A stretch of DNA of 64,000 bases, from NCBI GenBank assembly GCA_016342745.1, contig JAEINT010000021.1, positions 30,465 through 94,464 on the forward strand. Reading direction: 5' to 3'. Shown here piece by piece: positions 55,494-63,928 of the stretch. The stretch's first letter is position 1, and each line of letters starts with the position of its first letter. Below the pieces are notes generated by a model. That model saw nothing but the letters and a program-made list of their open reading frames with translations, was not told where the DNA came from and did no database searches. The translations under genes and the position numbers were made by a program. The stretch comes from Labilibaculum sp. GTDB lineage: Bacteria; Bacteroidota; Bacteroidia; Bacteroidales; Marinifilaceae.

Positions 55494-56261
55494 ATGAGTG
55501 ATATGTTAGATAAAATTGTGGCGCATAGAGGTGAGTCTTTTGATGCACCAGAGAATTCTCTTTCGGCCGTTAAAATGGCATGGGAGAGAGGCGCAAGAAT
55601 AGTTGAAATAGACATTCATTTAACAGCAGATAATGAAATAGCTGTTATTCACGATAAACATACGGGGCGAGTTGGTGATCGAAAATTATTTGTAAAACAA
55701 ACGAGTTTGCAGGAGCTGAAGAAAGTTGATGTGGGCATTAAAAAAGCAATAACTTTTAAGGGAGAAAAAATTCCAAGCTTAAATGAGGTGATTGAAACGG
55801 TTCCTTTGGGAGCAAAATTGGTAATTGAAATTAAATGTGGTAAAAATATAATAAAGCCTTTGGTGCAATTATTAGAAAACTCAGTACTTAAGAATCATCA
55901 AATAGAAATTATATCCTTTCACTTGGATGTGTTAGGATTAATGAAAAAGAAAGCTCCACAATACAAAACTTTATGGTTGCTCGATTTAGACTATTATTTG
56001 CCGCATTGGTTACTGTATATCAGGCCGAAGAAAATTATTAAGAAGATTAAGGAAAATGGGCTCGATGGCGTGAATGTTTGGGCTGGAAAAATAATTAATA
56101 AATCATTTGTAAAAGCATTTCAAAAGGAGGGTTTTCATTTTTATGTATGGACAGTAAACGAATTAGATGAAGCAGAAAGAGTTTTAGGCTATGGAATTGA
56201 TGCCATTACAACTGACCGAGCCGAATGGATAACAAAACAATTAGCAGGGAGAAAACAATGA
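55494..56261 (+). CDS. Glycerophosphodiester phosphodiesterase
   Basis: The GDPD TIM-barrel signature is at the N-terminus (VAHRGESFDAPENS, ARIVEIDIHLTADNE, AVIHDKHTGR), with a later catalytic-metal Glu in LVIEIKCG. It releases glycerol-3-phosphate from deacylated phospholipids. No signal peptide: cytoplasmic. The stop TGA overlaps the ATG of the next gene (ATGA), so the two are translationally coupled. Confidence 0.92.
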   Translation: MSDMLDKIVAHRGESFDAPENSLSAVKMAWERGARIVEIDIHLTADNEIAVIHDKHTGRVGDRKLFVKQTSLQELKKVDVGIKKAITFKGEKIPSLNEVIETVPLGAKLVIEIKCGKNIIKPLVQLLENSVLKNHQIEIISFHLDVLGLMKKKAPQYKTLWLLDLDYYLPHWLLYIRPKKIIKKIKENGLDGVNVWAGKIINKSFVKAFQKEGFHFYVWTVNELDEAERVLGYGIDAITTDRAEWITKQLAGRKQ

Positions 56262-57268
56262 AAAAAGTAATCATAGGTGTTCATGGTCTTGGAAATAAAC
56301 CACCTAAATATCTTCTTGAGAAATGGTGGAAAGATGCCATTAAAGAAGGTTTTTGTAAAAGTGGTATTGCAGATGATTTGCCTGAATTTGAGCTGGTTTA
56401 CTGGGCTGTTATACTTTATGAAAAACCGCTAAACAAATGGGAAAAGGATACCAACAGTCCATATTATCTTGATGAACCCTACAATAAATCTCCTAAGCTT
56501 GTTGTTGTCGAAGACACTTCTTTTCAGCAAGATTTGATTGATTTTATATCAAATCAGTTAAATAAAATATTTTTGAACGAGGATAAAACTTTAAATTATG
56601 GCTTTATTACTGATTTTATTCTTCACAAATACTTCAAAGACCTGGAGATTTATTACACCGAAGAGTGTCAGATAGAGGATGAGTTAACTTGTAAAGCAAA
56701 ATATTTAATTCAAAATAGAATCATTGAAGTACTTAAGAAATATGAAGGTTGTGAGATCATGATAATTGCTCATTCAATGGGATCCATTATTACATTTGAT
56801 GTGCTCACGTTTTTGATTCCAGAAATAAATATTCATACTCTGGTGACCATTGGTTCTCCTTTAGGTTTGCCTGTAGTAATAAGTAAAATCGCATCGGAAT
56901 ACCGAAAAATCAGCAATGGGCATACTTATATGGCTACACCGCCTGGCGTGCTTAATAATTGGTTTAATCTTGCTGATATTCAGGATAAGGTCGCTTTGAA
57001 TTACAAACTCAATGATGATTTTAGTCCGAATTTACTTGGAATCTCTCCAATCGATTTTATGATTGTGAACGATTATGAAATTAACAAGAATAAAAATCCG
57101 CACAAATCATTTGGATACCTGCGAGCTCCAGAGATGTCAAAAATTTTAAGCGATTTTATAGTTCAGAAAAAGAAAAATTTTGCCAACAGGCTTGTCAATA
57201 AATTGGATCAAGTGCTTGAAGATATTAAAGTGCAAACGGAATTTGTTAAAGACCGATTAAAAATTTAA
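56258..57268 (+). CDS. Alpha/beta-hydrolase (lipase-like), unknown substrate
   Basis: The ATG at 56258 overlaps the GDPD stop; the longer frame to 56225 lies inside that gene. The product opens with VIIGVHGLGNKPPKYLL, an oxyanion loop, and has the nucleophile elbow MIIAHSMGSIITFDVL at about residue 170. About 336 residues. Its place between GDPD and GlpD suggests lysophospholipid or acylglycerol hydrolysis (inference). A 32-bp segment at 56421-56452 recurs exactly at 62680-62711. Confidence 0.8.
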   Translation: MKKVIIGVHGLGNKPPKYLLEKWWKDAIKEGFCKSGIADDLPEFELVYWAVILYEKPLNKWEKDTNSPYYLDEPYNKSPKLVVVEDTSFQQDLIDFISNQLNKIFLNEDKTLNYGFITDFILHKYFKDLEIYYTEECQIEDELTCKAKYLIQNRIIEVLKKYEGCEIMIIAHSMGSIITFDVLTFLIPEINIHTLVTIGSPLGLPVVISKIASEYRKISNGHTYMATPPGVLNNWFNLADIQDKVALNYKLNDDFSPNLLGISPIDFMIVNDYEINKNKNPHKSFGYLRAPEMSKILSDFIVQKKKNFANRLVNKLDQVLEDIKVQTEFVKDRLKI

Positions 57269-57273
57269 TAACT

Positions 57274-58842
57274 ATGGATAGAGCTAAATCATTATCAGTT
57301 ATTGCAGATACATCAATCCTTTGGGATGTAATTATTATTGGAGGTGGTGCTTCTGGTATAGGTGTAGCCGTTGATTCTGCAGCAAGGGGTTATAAAACTT
57401 TACTAGTTGAGCAAGCCGATTTTGGCAAAGGTACATCAAGTAGAAGCACAAAATTGGCACATGGAGGTGTGCGTTATTTGCAGCAAGGGAACATTTCATT
57501 GGTACTCGAAGCCTTAAAAGAAAGAGGTATCATGAAGCGTAATGCACCGCATCTGGTAAAAGATTTAGAGTTTGTAGTCCCAGTTTACGACTGGTGGGAA
57601 GGCCCTTTTTATGGAATTGGATTAAAATTGTACGATATATTGGCAGGAAAAGAAGGCCTGGGTGCATCTCAGTTTTTGTCGAAAGAAGAAACCATAAATA
57701 AAATTCCAACTGTTGAAACAGATGGTTTAAAAGGAGGCGTAATTTATCACGATGGACAGTTTGATGATGCTCGTTTGCTTATTAACTTGGCACAAACCGC
57801 TCATGAACAAGGTGCAAGCATTGCCAATTACGTGAAAGCTGTATCCATTTTAAAAAACGAAGATCTAATAAGTGGTGTTGAAGTAGAGGATCAGGAAACC
57901 GGTAAAATATATAAGCTAAGGTCGAAACTTGTTATCAATGCCACAGGGGTATTTACCGATACCGTTCGGAAAATGGATGATGCAAGTGCAACACCGATCA
58001 TGACGAGTAGTCAGGGAGTGCATATTGTTTTGGACAAAAGTTTTTTACCTGGAGACAGTGCTATCATGGTTCCTCATACCGATGATGGTCGTGTATTGTT
58101 TGCAGTACCCTGGCACGATAAAATAATTGTGGGAACTACAGATACCCCAGTAAAAGAGTACCCTTTGGAACCAGTTGCCTTCGACGAAGAAATAGAGTTT
58201 TTGCTAACGCATGCAGCACGATACTTGACCAATGACCCAAGTTCTAAGGACATAAAAAGTATTTTTGTTGGACTTCGCCCATTGGTAATGGAGGGAGATA
58301 CTCAAAACACTGCAGCTATATCTAGAGAACATACCATCAACATTTCCCGAAGTGGCTTGTTATCTATTGCAGGTGGAAAATGGACTACCTATCGAAAAAT
58401 GGCAGAAGATGTTGTTGATCAGGCTATTTTAATTGGTGATTTAGACTCAAAAAAATGCCTAACCGAAGATTTGCAAATTTATGGTTATCACCAACATGCT
58501 GAGGTTTTTGGAGACTTGGAACAATTTGGTTCAGCAGCTGCTAATTTGATTAGCTTGCTTGATGAAAAGCCAAATTACAGGAACAAATTGCATCCTGATT
58601 ATTCACATGTAGAAGGAGAAGTAATTTGGGCAGTTAGAAAAGAAATGGCTCGAAGCATTGAAGATTTTCTTGCTCGAAGAACCCGTTTGTTGTTTTTAGA
58701 TGTGGAAGCTTCATTGCTTGTTGCTCCAAAAGTGGCTCAACTAATGGCTCAAGAACTAGGACATAACAAAGGCTGGGAGAAGCTGGAGTTGGAAAGATAT
58801 ACTGATTTAACAAGAAACTATAGACACAAGCAGGTGAATTAA
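57274..58842 (+). CDS. glpD: Aerobic-type glycerol-3-phosphate dehydrogenase (FAD)
   Basis: The FAD-binding IIIGGGASGIGVAVDSAARG at the N-terminus, HGGVRYLQQGN, VINATGVFTDTVR and GGKWTTYRKMAED are characteristic of GlpD; the C-terminal DAO_C helical domain fills 395-520. It oxidises glycerol-3-phosphate to dihydroxyacetone phosphate and passes electrons to quinone. It is 5 bases after the hydrolase gene; there is no glycerol kinase or facilitator in the window, so the substrate source is most likely the GDPD product. Confidence 0.94.
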   Translation: MDRAKSLSVIADTSILWDVIIIGGGASGIGVAVDSAARGYKTLLVEQADFGKGTSSRSTKLAHGGVRYLQQGNISLVLEALKERGIMKRNAPHLVKDLEFVVPVYDWWEGPFYGIGLKLYDILAGKEGLGASQFLSKEETINKIPTVETDGLKGGVIYHDGQFDDARLLINLAQTAHEQGASIANYVKAVSILKNEDLISGVEVEDQETGKIYKLRSKLVINATGVFTDTVRKMDDASATPIMTSSQGVHIVLDKSFLPGDSAIMVPHTDDGRVLFAVPWHDKIIVGTTDTPVKEYPLEPVAFDEEIEFLLTHAARYLTNDPSSKDIKSIFVGLRPLVMEGDTQNTAAISREHTINISRSGLLSIAGGKWTTYRKMAEDVVDQAILIGDLDSKKCLTEDLQIYGYHQHAEVFGDLEQFGSAAANLISLLDEKPNYRNKLHPDYSHVEGEVIWAVRKEMARSIEDFLARRTRLLFLDVEASLLVAPKVAQLMAQELGHNKGWEKLELERYTDLTRNYRHKQVN

Positions 58843-58913
58843 AAAACACTATTAAACAATGCTTATAGGATAGTAAATATGTGATTTTCATAGATTTCTA
58901 TTTAATTGGTCAT

Positions 58914-59115
58914 GGGGTGCCTCCGAAGCTAGGAGGGGTACTTCAGAACCGCTCGTTTGTACTTTTTAAGTAGGGTGGAGTACTTCGAAACAACAAAGCC
59001 GGAGCAAAAAGGCTCGGCGAGGGAGCAAAAAGAACCAAACTTGCTTCTTTTAGGTAGGTGGTAGTACTTCAATATAGCAAATCCGGAACTCAGCAGTACC
59101 TAGCTGGAGTTAAGA
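58914..59115. repeat. Degenerate short-period repeat region
   Basis: GTACTTC occurs at 58938, 58980 and 59064 (spacings 42 and 84). GGAGCAAAAA recurs 21 bases apart at 59001 and 59022. AAGTAGGGTGGAGTACTTC aligns with AGGTAGGTGGTAGTACTTC. The 21/42-base register suggests an eroded tandem array. No coding frame is intact here. Confidence 0.45.
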
Positions 59116-59131
59116 ACTACAAAATCAACTT

Positions 59132-59300
59132 TATTTAGTTAAGCTATAGTGTAATGTAAAATAAACAGGATTATTATTTTATTAGCTAATTATCGCTTTA
59201 TAGGCGAAAACATTATAAGTGTACTTTTAACCTCTTATCTAGCATGCTACAGTGCATGGATGTACTGTAGCCATACGTTATCGGCAAGCAAAACATACAC
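59132..59300. repeat. Cassette-boundary-like element, copy 1
   Basis: The copy contains GCTATAGTGTAATGTAAAAT, then TAGGCGAAAA (59201), a perfect 8-bp hairpin GCTACAGT/ACTGTAGC (59246-59271) and CATACGTTATCGGCAAGC (59272-59289). The distance from TAGGCGAAAA to CATACGTTA is 71 bases, identical to copy 2 at 63176-63345. Hairpin plus GTTA-type end recalls recombination sites of gene cassettes. Confidence 0.65.
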
Positions 59301-59471
59301 TACGAATTTGCGAAATCAATAACCTAGTATATCAATTCAACTTTAAAAAGGAATAAATCTTTATTGATAAAATCTCCTATTCTATCGATAAAGTACTCAA
59401 CTTCGTTGATTCTATTTCTTAAGAAGTAGTTGGAATCATAGTTTAGGTGCATAAATTAAAATGAACCTACT
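59301..59471. other. Leader of the DUF1566 gene
   Basis: AT-rich bases between the repeat element and the start codon; presumed promoter region, no consensus match seen. Confidence 0.3.
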
Positions 59472-60725
59472 ATGAAGCAAATAAATTACATCAAAAATAG
59501 TTTAGCTTTCAACAGCTACAAAAGTGCAAAACCAAGTATAGCGAAAGTGTTACTATTAGCCTTTTCCATTTCCATTACAGCATCTTGCGATAATGATGAA
59601 GAGACAATAGACGTTGAAGTTTCCGAACCTACAGTTGCTTTTGTTTTAACCGATACGGGACAAAATGCATTCTATGATGGTGATGGTAATGAAATTTCTG
59701 AACCAATTGAAGGAGAAGACTATTACGGGCAAGATGCTCAGTATACAGGAACTTCATCATCATTTCAAGACAATGACGATGGTACGGTCTCCGATTTGAA
59801 TACAGGTTTAATGTGGCAACAAACCCCAGACTTTGAGCGTCATAATTTTTACGATGCCTTTGATTATGTTGATGGTTTGGAAATTGGTGGTTATACAGAT
59901 TGGAGACTTCCGACTATTAAAGAATTGTATTCTCTACTAAACTCTAATGGTGAGTTAGACCCAACAAATACTTCAGGTTCTCAACCTTATCTTTACGATG
60001 AATATTTCGATTTTGAATATGATGAGATGATGCCTTACGCTGGCGCTTATTGGTCAAGTACGAAATATGTTAAAGGAGGCTTGCAAACAACCAACATTGA
60101 AGGTGCATTTGGTTTTAACTTTGCCGACGGACACATAAAATCGTATGAAACAGGCTTGTATTTTGATGGGAGTTCGGGAGTTCAAGACCCAGGAAGTTTT
60201 GTAAGAGCAGTACGCGGCGAAGAAAATGTATATGGTGTTAACAGTTTTGCCGATAATGGTGATGAAACGGTTACAGACAATGCTACTGGACTTATGTGGC
60301 AGCAAGTTGACGATGGTAATACTTACAATTGGAAAGAAGCCTTAGCTTATGCATCAAACAGTGAACTTGCAGGATATTCAGATTGGCGATTACCAAATAC
60401 CAAAGAGCTACAGAGTATTGTAGACTACGAAAAAACTACAATTCCTGCTATCGATGAAGCGTATTTTACTTGTACAGATGGGGATAGTTGGTTCTGGACA
60501 AGTACAACACAAGGTGATTTTAAATACACAGCTTGTTATATGGCCTTTGGAAAAGCATACAGTAGAGATAATAGTTCTGCTACAGAGTATTACGACTGGC
60601 ATGGTGCAGGTGCACAACGTTCCGATCCAAAAACTGGAAACCCAGAAGATTACCTTCTTGAATCGGACAATGCTGATGATTTACTTAGGATAAGTAACTA
60701 CGTTCGTTTAGTTAGAAATAATTGA
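59472..60725 (+). CDS. Lipoprotein with two DUF1566 (Lcl) domains
   Basis: A long N-region (about 20 residues) precedes a hydrophobic segment and lipobox-like ITASC. Two DUF1566 modules repeat the order DDGTVSDLNTGLMWQQ, YTDWRLPTIKELYSL, YWSST, FVRAVRG (about 97-250) and DETVTDNATGLMWQQ, YSDWRLPNTKELQSI, WFWTST, YVRLVRN (about 263-417). The C-type-lectin-like fold of this family suggests surface ligand binding. First gene of the accessory end. The upstream cassette-like element suggests acquisition. Confidence 0.85.
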   Translation: MKQINYIKNSLAFNSYKSAKPSIAKVLLLAFSISITASCDNDEETIDVEVSEPTVAFVLTDTGQNAFYDGDGNEISEPIEGEDYYGQDAQYTGTSSSFQDNDDGTVSDLNTGLMWQQTPDFERHNFYDAFDYVDGLEIGGYTDWRLPTIKELYSLLNSNGELDPTNTSGSQPYLYDEYFDFEYDEMMPYAGAYWSSTKYVKGGLQTTNIEGAFGFNFADGHIKSYETGLYFDGSSGVQDPGSFVRAVRGEENVYGVNSFADNGDETVTDNATGLMWQQVDDGNTYNWKEALAYASNSELAGYSDWRLPNTKELQSIVDYEKTTIPAIDEAYFTCTDGDSWFWTSTTQGDFKYTACYMAFGKAYSRDNSSATEYYDWHGAGAQRSDPKTGNPEDYLLESDNADDLLRISNYVRLVRNN

Positions 60726-60823
60726 TATAGTCAGTAAAATGCTAGTTAAGTTTGGTGCTTTTCATACCTACGTAGCTAGCATGATTTGTAAAATTCAAAC
60801 ACTATAATAAGTCCGTAAATATT

Positions 60824-62269
60824 ATGAGAAAGAATAAATTATTGATTTTTGGTATGCTCTCAATGTCTCTATTTTGGGCATGTAGCACGGATGATAACTT
60901 AACAGAATCTATAGACGAAACAGAAGATGCTGAAGAGGTGGTGCTTGATGATTCGGATGTTGATAACATTGTCGACCATGATGATGATGCCGATTACATA
61001 TGGAATAGTTCTGATGTAGTTGAGGTAAGTTTAAATGGTAGCTCTGTCAGTTCGAGTGGAAGCGGCTTAACGATCGTTGGTAGTAAAATTACGATTACCA
61101 ATGCTGGTAATTATAGCTTTACAGGAACGCTAGACGATGGACAAATTTATGTAGATACGGAAGACGAAACGATTGTTCGGCTCATATTGAACAATGCTGA
61201 TATAACTTGTTCGAATAATGCTGCCATTTATGTGAGCAATGCAGAAAAAGTAATGTTGGTATTGGCGGATGGTTCTTCAAATAAAGTTAGCGATGGAGCG
61301 GTATATAGCACGGATGAAGAAGATGCAAATGCTGCTGTTTTTAGCAAAGAGGATCTTACTGTATATGGTGATGGTTCGCTTACTGTTACCGGAAATTACA
61401 ACGACGGACTTACCAGTAAAGATGGATTGATAATAGCCAGTGGGAACATTATTGTTGATGCAGTTGATGATGGTATTCGAGGTAAAGATTACATGGTAAT
61501 TAATAGTGGAGATATAACTGTTAATTGCGACGGCGATGGATTAAAATCAGATAATATTGAAGATGAAGGACGTGGTTACATTACCATAAACAATGGTAGT
61601 TTTGATATTACATCGGGTGGCGATGCAATTTATGCAGGGAAAGATATCTTAGTGCTTATTGGCGAATTCAACTTAAAATCGGGTGGAGGAAGCAATGCTT
61701 ATTTAAGCAGCGAGGCTTCGGCCAAATCGATAAAATCGGGAATTATAAGCCAGTTTTATGGAGGTATCATAAACATTGATGCGGCCGATGATGGCATTAA
61801 TTCCGATGGTGACATTGAAATTTATGGAGGAACTTTTGATGTGGCTTCGGGCGATGATGGTATGCATTCAGATGTTGATCTTATTATAGAAAATGCGGAA
61901 ATTACTATTAGTAGCTCATTAGAAGGTATCGAAGCCGGTTATATTACTGTAAATAGTGGAACAATTAAAGTAACAGCAACCGATGATGGCTTTAATGCAA
62001 CACAGGGTACAGAAGTGATGAGTGATGATGGTAGTCAGCTGACAGTAAATGGCGGTACTATTACTGTAAACATGTCTGGTAATGATGTTGATGCAATGGA
62101 TTCAAACGGTGATATTACCATAAGTGGAGGCATAGTTAACTTGTACATTCCTACAAGCGGTCCGTGTGAGGGGCTAGATGCTAATGGAACAATTACAATA
62201 GGTAGTGATGCAACGGTTTACGAAAATGACGAGGTATATACTGGTTCTAGTAGCAACGGAGGGCGCTAA
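60824..62269 (+). CDS. Cthe_2159-like carbohydrate-binding beta-helix lipoprotein
   Basis: Lipobox LFWAC at about residue 20 is followed by a very acidic linker (EDAEEVVLDDSDVDNIVDHD). The main body (about 75-480) is an array of short Gly/Asp-rich beta-helix turns (DGLTSKDGLII, DGIRGKDYMVINSGDI, DGINSDGDIEIYGGTF) matching the carbohydrate-binding Cthe_2159/DUF4353 family, which binds acidic polysaccharide such as polygalacturonate with Ca2+. It pairs with the DUF1566 lipoprotein 98 bases upstream. Confidence 0.85.
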   Translation: MRKNKLLIFGMLSMSLFWACSTDDNLTESIDETEDAEEVVLDDSDVDNIVDHDDDADYIWNSSDVVEVSLNGSSVSSSGSGLTIVGSKITITNAGNYSFTGTLDDGQIYVDTEDETIVRLILNNADITCSNNAAIYVSNAEKVMLVLADGSSNKVSDGAVYSTDEEDANAAVFSKEDLTVYGDGSLTVTGNYNDGLTSKDGLIIASGNIIVDAVDDGIRGKDYMVINSGDITVNCDGDGLKSDNIEDEGRGYITINNGSFDITSGGDAIYAGKDILVLIGEFNLKSGGGSNAYLSSEASAKSIKSGIISQFYGGIINIDAADDGINSDGDIEIYGGTFDVASGDDGMHSDVDLIIENAEITISSSLEGIEAGYITVNSGTIKVTATDDGFNATQGTEVMSDDGSQLTVNGGTITVNMSGNDVDAMDSNGDITISGGIVNLYIPTSGPCEGLDANGTITIGSDATVYENDEVYTGSSSNGGR

Positions 62270-62385
62270 TTTATTAGATTTTATTGCATAGCCTATTTAC
62301 GAAAACTCGTATGCAAAAACTACAAATTCAGTAAAATGAGAAATTTGAATGTGCGTTTTTTGAATCGTTACAGGTGTTTTTTTAT

Positions 62386-62424
62386 AGCTGAGTTTGTAAT
62401 TTTATTTTCAAACTCAGCTTTTCT
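62386..62424 (+). terminator. Intrinsic terminator
   Basis: AGCTGAGTTTG and CAAACTCAGCT (11 bp) enclose a 12-nt AT loop and are followed by TTTCTCTTTT. Confidence 0.8.
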
Positions 62425-62445
62425 CTTTTCATTGTTTTTTAAGTT

Positions 62446-62616
62446 TTAGATGATTTTGAAAGTATGAAAAACAAGTTCGCCATCTAAACTCGCATTTAGT
62501 AGACGTTGTAGCAGAGGAGCTAAAATACCGTTCTTGCCTTCCAGACTTTTCCCGGCCTTTAATTGTTCGATTGCATCCTTTTCAAAATCATCATATTTAA
62601 ATTCATTCGTTTCCAT
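62446..62616 (-). pseudogene. IS256-family transposase, N-terminal remnant (56 aa)
   Basis: The minus-strand frame reads with the N-terminal IS256 pattern (FEKDAIEQLKAGKSLEGKNG, then ILAPLLQRLLNASLDGEL) and then diverges into an unrelated tail before a stop. Complete transposases of this family exceed 380 residues, so more than 85 percent is missing. The N-terminal match is good but short. Confidence 0.75.
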
Positions 62617-62679
62617 AAAGCTCAAGTTATTAAATGTTTATTTAATATTCACTTGACACACTTTACTGAACAGACTCTA
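62446..62679 (-). mobile_element. Left-end remnant of an IS256-family insertion sequence
   Basis: The transposase remnant is preceded (minus strand) by about 60 bases ending in a putative terminal repeat starting AGAGTCTGTTCAGTAAAGTG (62678 downward). The end coincides with the start of an exact 32-bp copy of the hydrolase gene, so 62679/62680 is the element boundary. The right end and most of the coding region are lost. Confidence 0.65.
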
Positions 62680-62711
62680 AAAAACCGCTAAACAAATGGG
62701 AAAAGGATACC
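62680..62711 (+). repeat. Duplicated fragment of the upstream hydrolase gene
   Basis: The 32 bases are identical to 56421-56452 inside the alpha/beta hydrolase gene and in the same orientation; weaker similarity continues for about 20 bases (TATATTGAT versus TATTATCTTGAT). Confidence 0.85.
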
Positions 62712-62739
62712 GATAGCCTATATATTGATTTTTTCTACT

Positions 62740-63064
62740 GCAAGTGCATGTTTTCCTTTCGCAAGCTTATTATTTCTGACGCAGATGGTCTTTTCCTATT
62801 GCAATTGGTGTTTTTTGGTTCGCAAGTGCATGTTTTCCTTTCGCAAGCTTATTATTTCTGACACAGATGGTCTTTTTCCTATTGCAATTGGTGTTTTTTG
62901 GTTCGCAAGTGCATGTTTTCCTTTCGTAGGCTTATTATTTCTGACGCAGATGATCTTTTTCCTATTGCAATTGGTGTTTTTTGGTTCGCAAGTGCATGTT
63001 TTCCTTTCGCAAGCTTATTATTTCTGACACAGATGGTCTTTTTCCTATTGCAATTGGTGTTTTG
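62740..63064. repeat. 82/83-bp minisatellite, about 3.9 copies
   Basis: The unit starting GCAAGTGCATGTTTTCCTTT repeats at 62740, 62822, 62905 and 62988 with only a few substitutions (CGCAAG/CGTAGG, GACGCAG/GACACAG, GGTC/GATC). Open frames through it are periodic artefacts. Units are contiguous, so this is not a CRISPR array. Confidence 0.9.
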
Positions 63065-63175
63065 ATGCTAGAATAAGCCCTCGACAATTGGCAAAGGCAT
63101 TTTCCACAGGCTAATAAGCGATCTTTCCTGCAATTCGTAGGCAAGCGCTAAAAAGACGAAATTATCTTTTATTCT

Positions 63176-63345
63176 GTTAATCTATAATGTCCTGTAAAAT
63201 ATTCTAATGCTTATTTTGTTTAAGTATTATTGTTTTGTAGATTCATAGGCGAAAAGTAGATTAATGCAACTTATCCACCCCATTTGGTGTTGTGAAGTGC
63301 ATTAGTGCACTTTATACATACGTTAGCTGCAAGGCAAAACAAATA
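63176..63345. repeat. Cassette-boundary-like element, copy 2
   Basis: Elements in order: CTATAATGTCCTGTAAAATA, TAGGCGAAAA (63246), a 7-bp hairpin AAGTGCA-ttag-TGCACTT (63295-63312) and CATACGTTAGCTGCAAGG (63317-63334). It matches copy 1 in order and in the 71-base spacing. The start of the next gene is 11 bases downstream. Confidence 0.7.
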
Positions 63346-63355
63346 ATCAACGAAG

Positions 63356-63928
63356 ATGAAATTTAAATACAGGCTATTTTTATTTTTTGTGTATCTCTTG
63401 TGGTTTTTTAAAGGAGGATTTTTGTTCGCACAGTCATATGGGAATCTAACTAAAATAAAGATTGATTCGATACTAGATTCCCAAATTCTGGAGCAAAATA
63501 AAATTGACACAACGTTTTCTTTAGTTGGGCGTACAAAGTTTTACGAAAAAAAGCTAGGATTCATAAAAGTTAGGTCTGGACAAGGAATTTCAAGTGATGA
63601 TAGAATTTTCAGTAATAAAAATCTTCACATGGCTTTATATTCAAGTACTAAATTAAAAAGGAAGAGATCTGAAAATTACATTTATAGATACTTTTTTATA
63701 AATGGGAGCTTCGTTAAATATGAAGCAGTTGAATATTGGACAATAAAAAGTGATAATACAGATAAGTTAAGACATAGGATAGTTCTTTATTTTAATGATA
63801 AAGAAGTTATTGAGAAAGTTCTAGATATTAGAGATGATTTTAAGTTGTCTAAGATTAATATTCCTAATATTCTTGAGCAATCTATTAAGTTTGATAAGAA
63901 GTTAAATAAAACAAAGCCCAACAGCTAA
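63356..63928 (+). CDS. Small exported protein of unknown function in a cassette-like unit
   Basis: A signal peptide (YRLFLFFVYLLWFFKGGFLFA, Q at cleavage) precedes 165 basic residues with no recognised domain (GRTKFYEKKLGFIKVRS, YRYFFINGSFVKYEAVEYW). The gene is more AT-rich than most of the window. GTTAGCT 28 bases before the start and its exact complement AGCTAAC overlapping the stop frame the gene like cassette core sites. Confidence 0.75.
   Translation: MKFKYRLFLFFVYLLWFFKGGFLFAQSYGNLTKIKIDSILDSQILEQNKIDTTFSLVGRTKFYEKKLGFIKVRSGQGISSDDRIFSNKNLHMALYSSTKLKRKRSENYIYRYFFINGSFVKYEAVEYWTIKSDNTDKLRHRIVLYFNDKEVIEKVLDIRDDFKLSKINIPNILEQSIKFDKKLNKTKPNS

Noticed and set aside
62725..63027. Plus-strand open frame of about 100 codons
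   Set aside because: It runs through the 82/83-bp minisatellite and repeats the same peptide; the composition is Phe/Cys-rich and no ribosome site precedes it.
62740..63064. CRISPR array
   Set aside because: The repeats are contiguous 82/83-bp units without unique spacers, and no cas genes are present.
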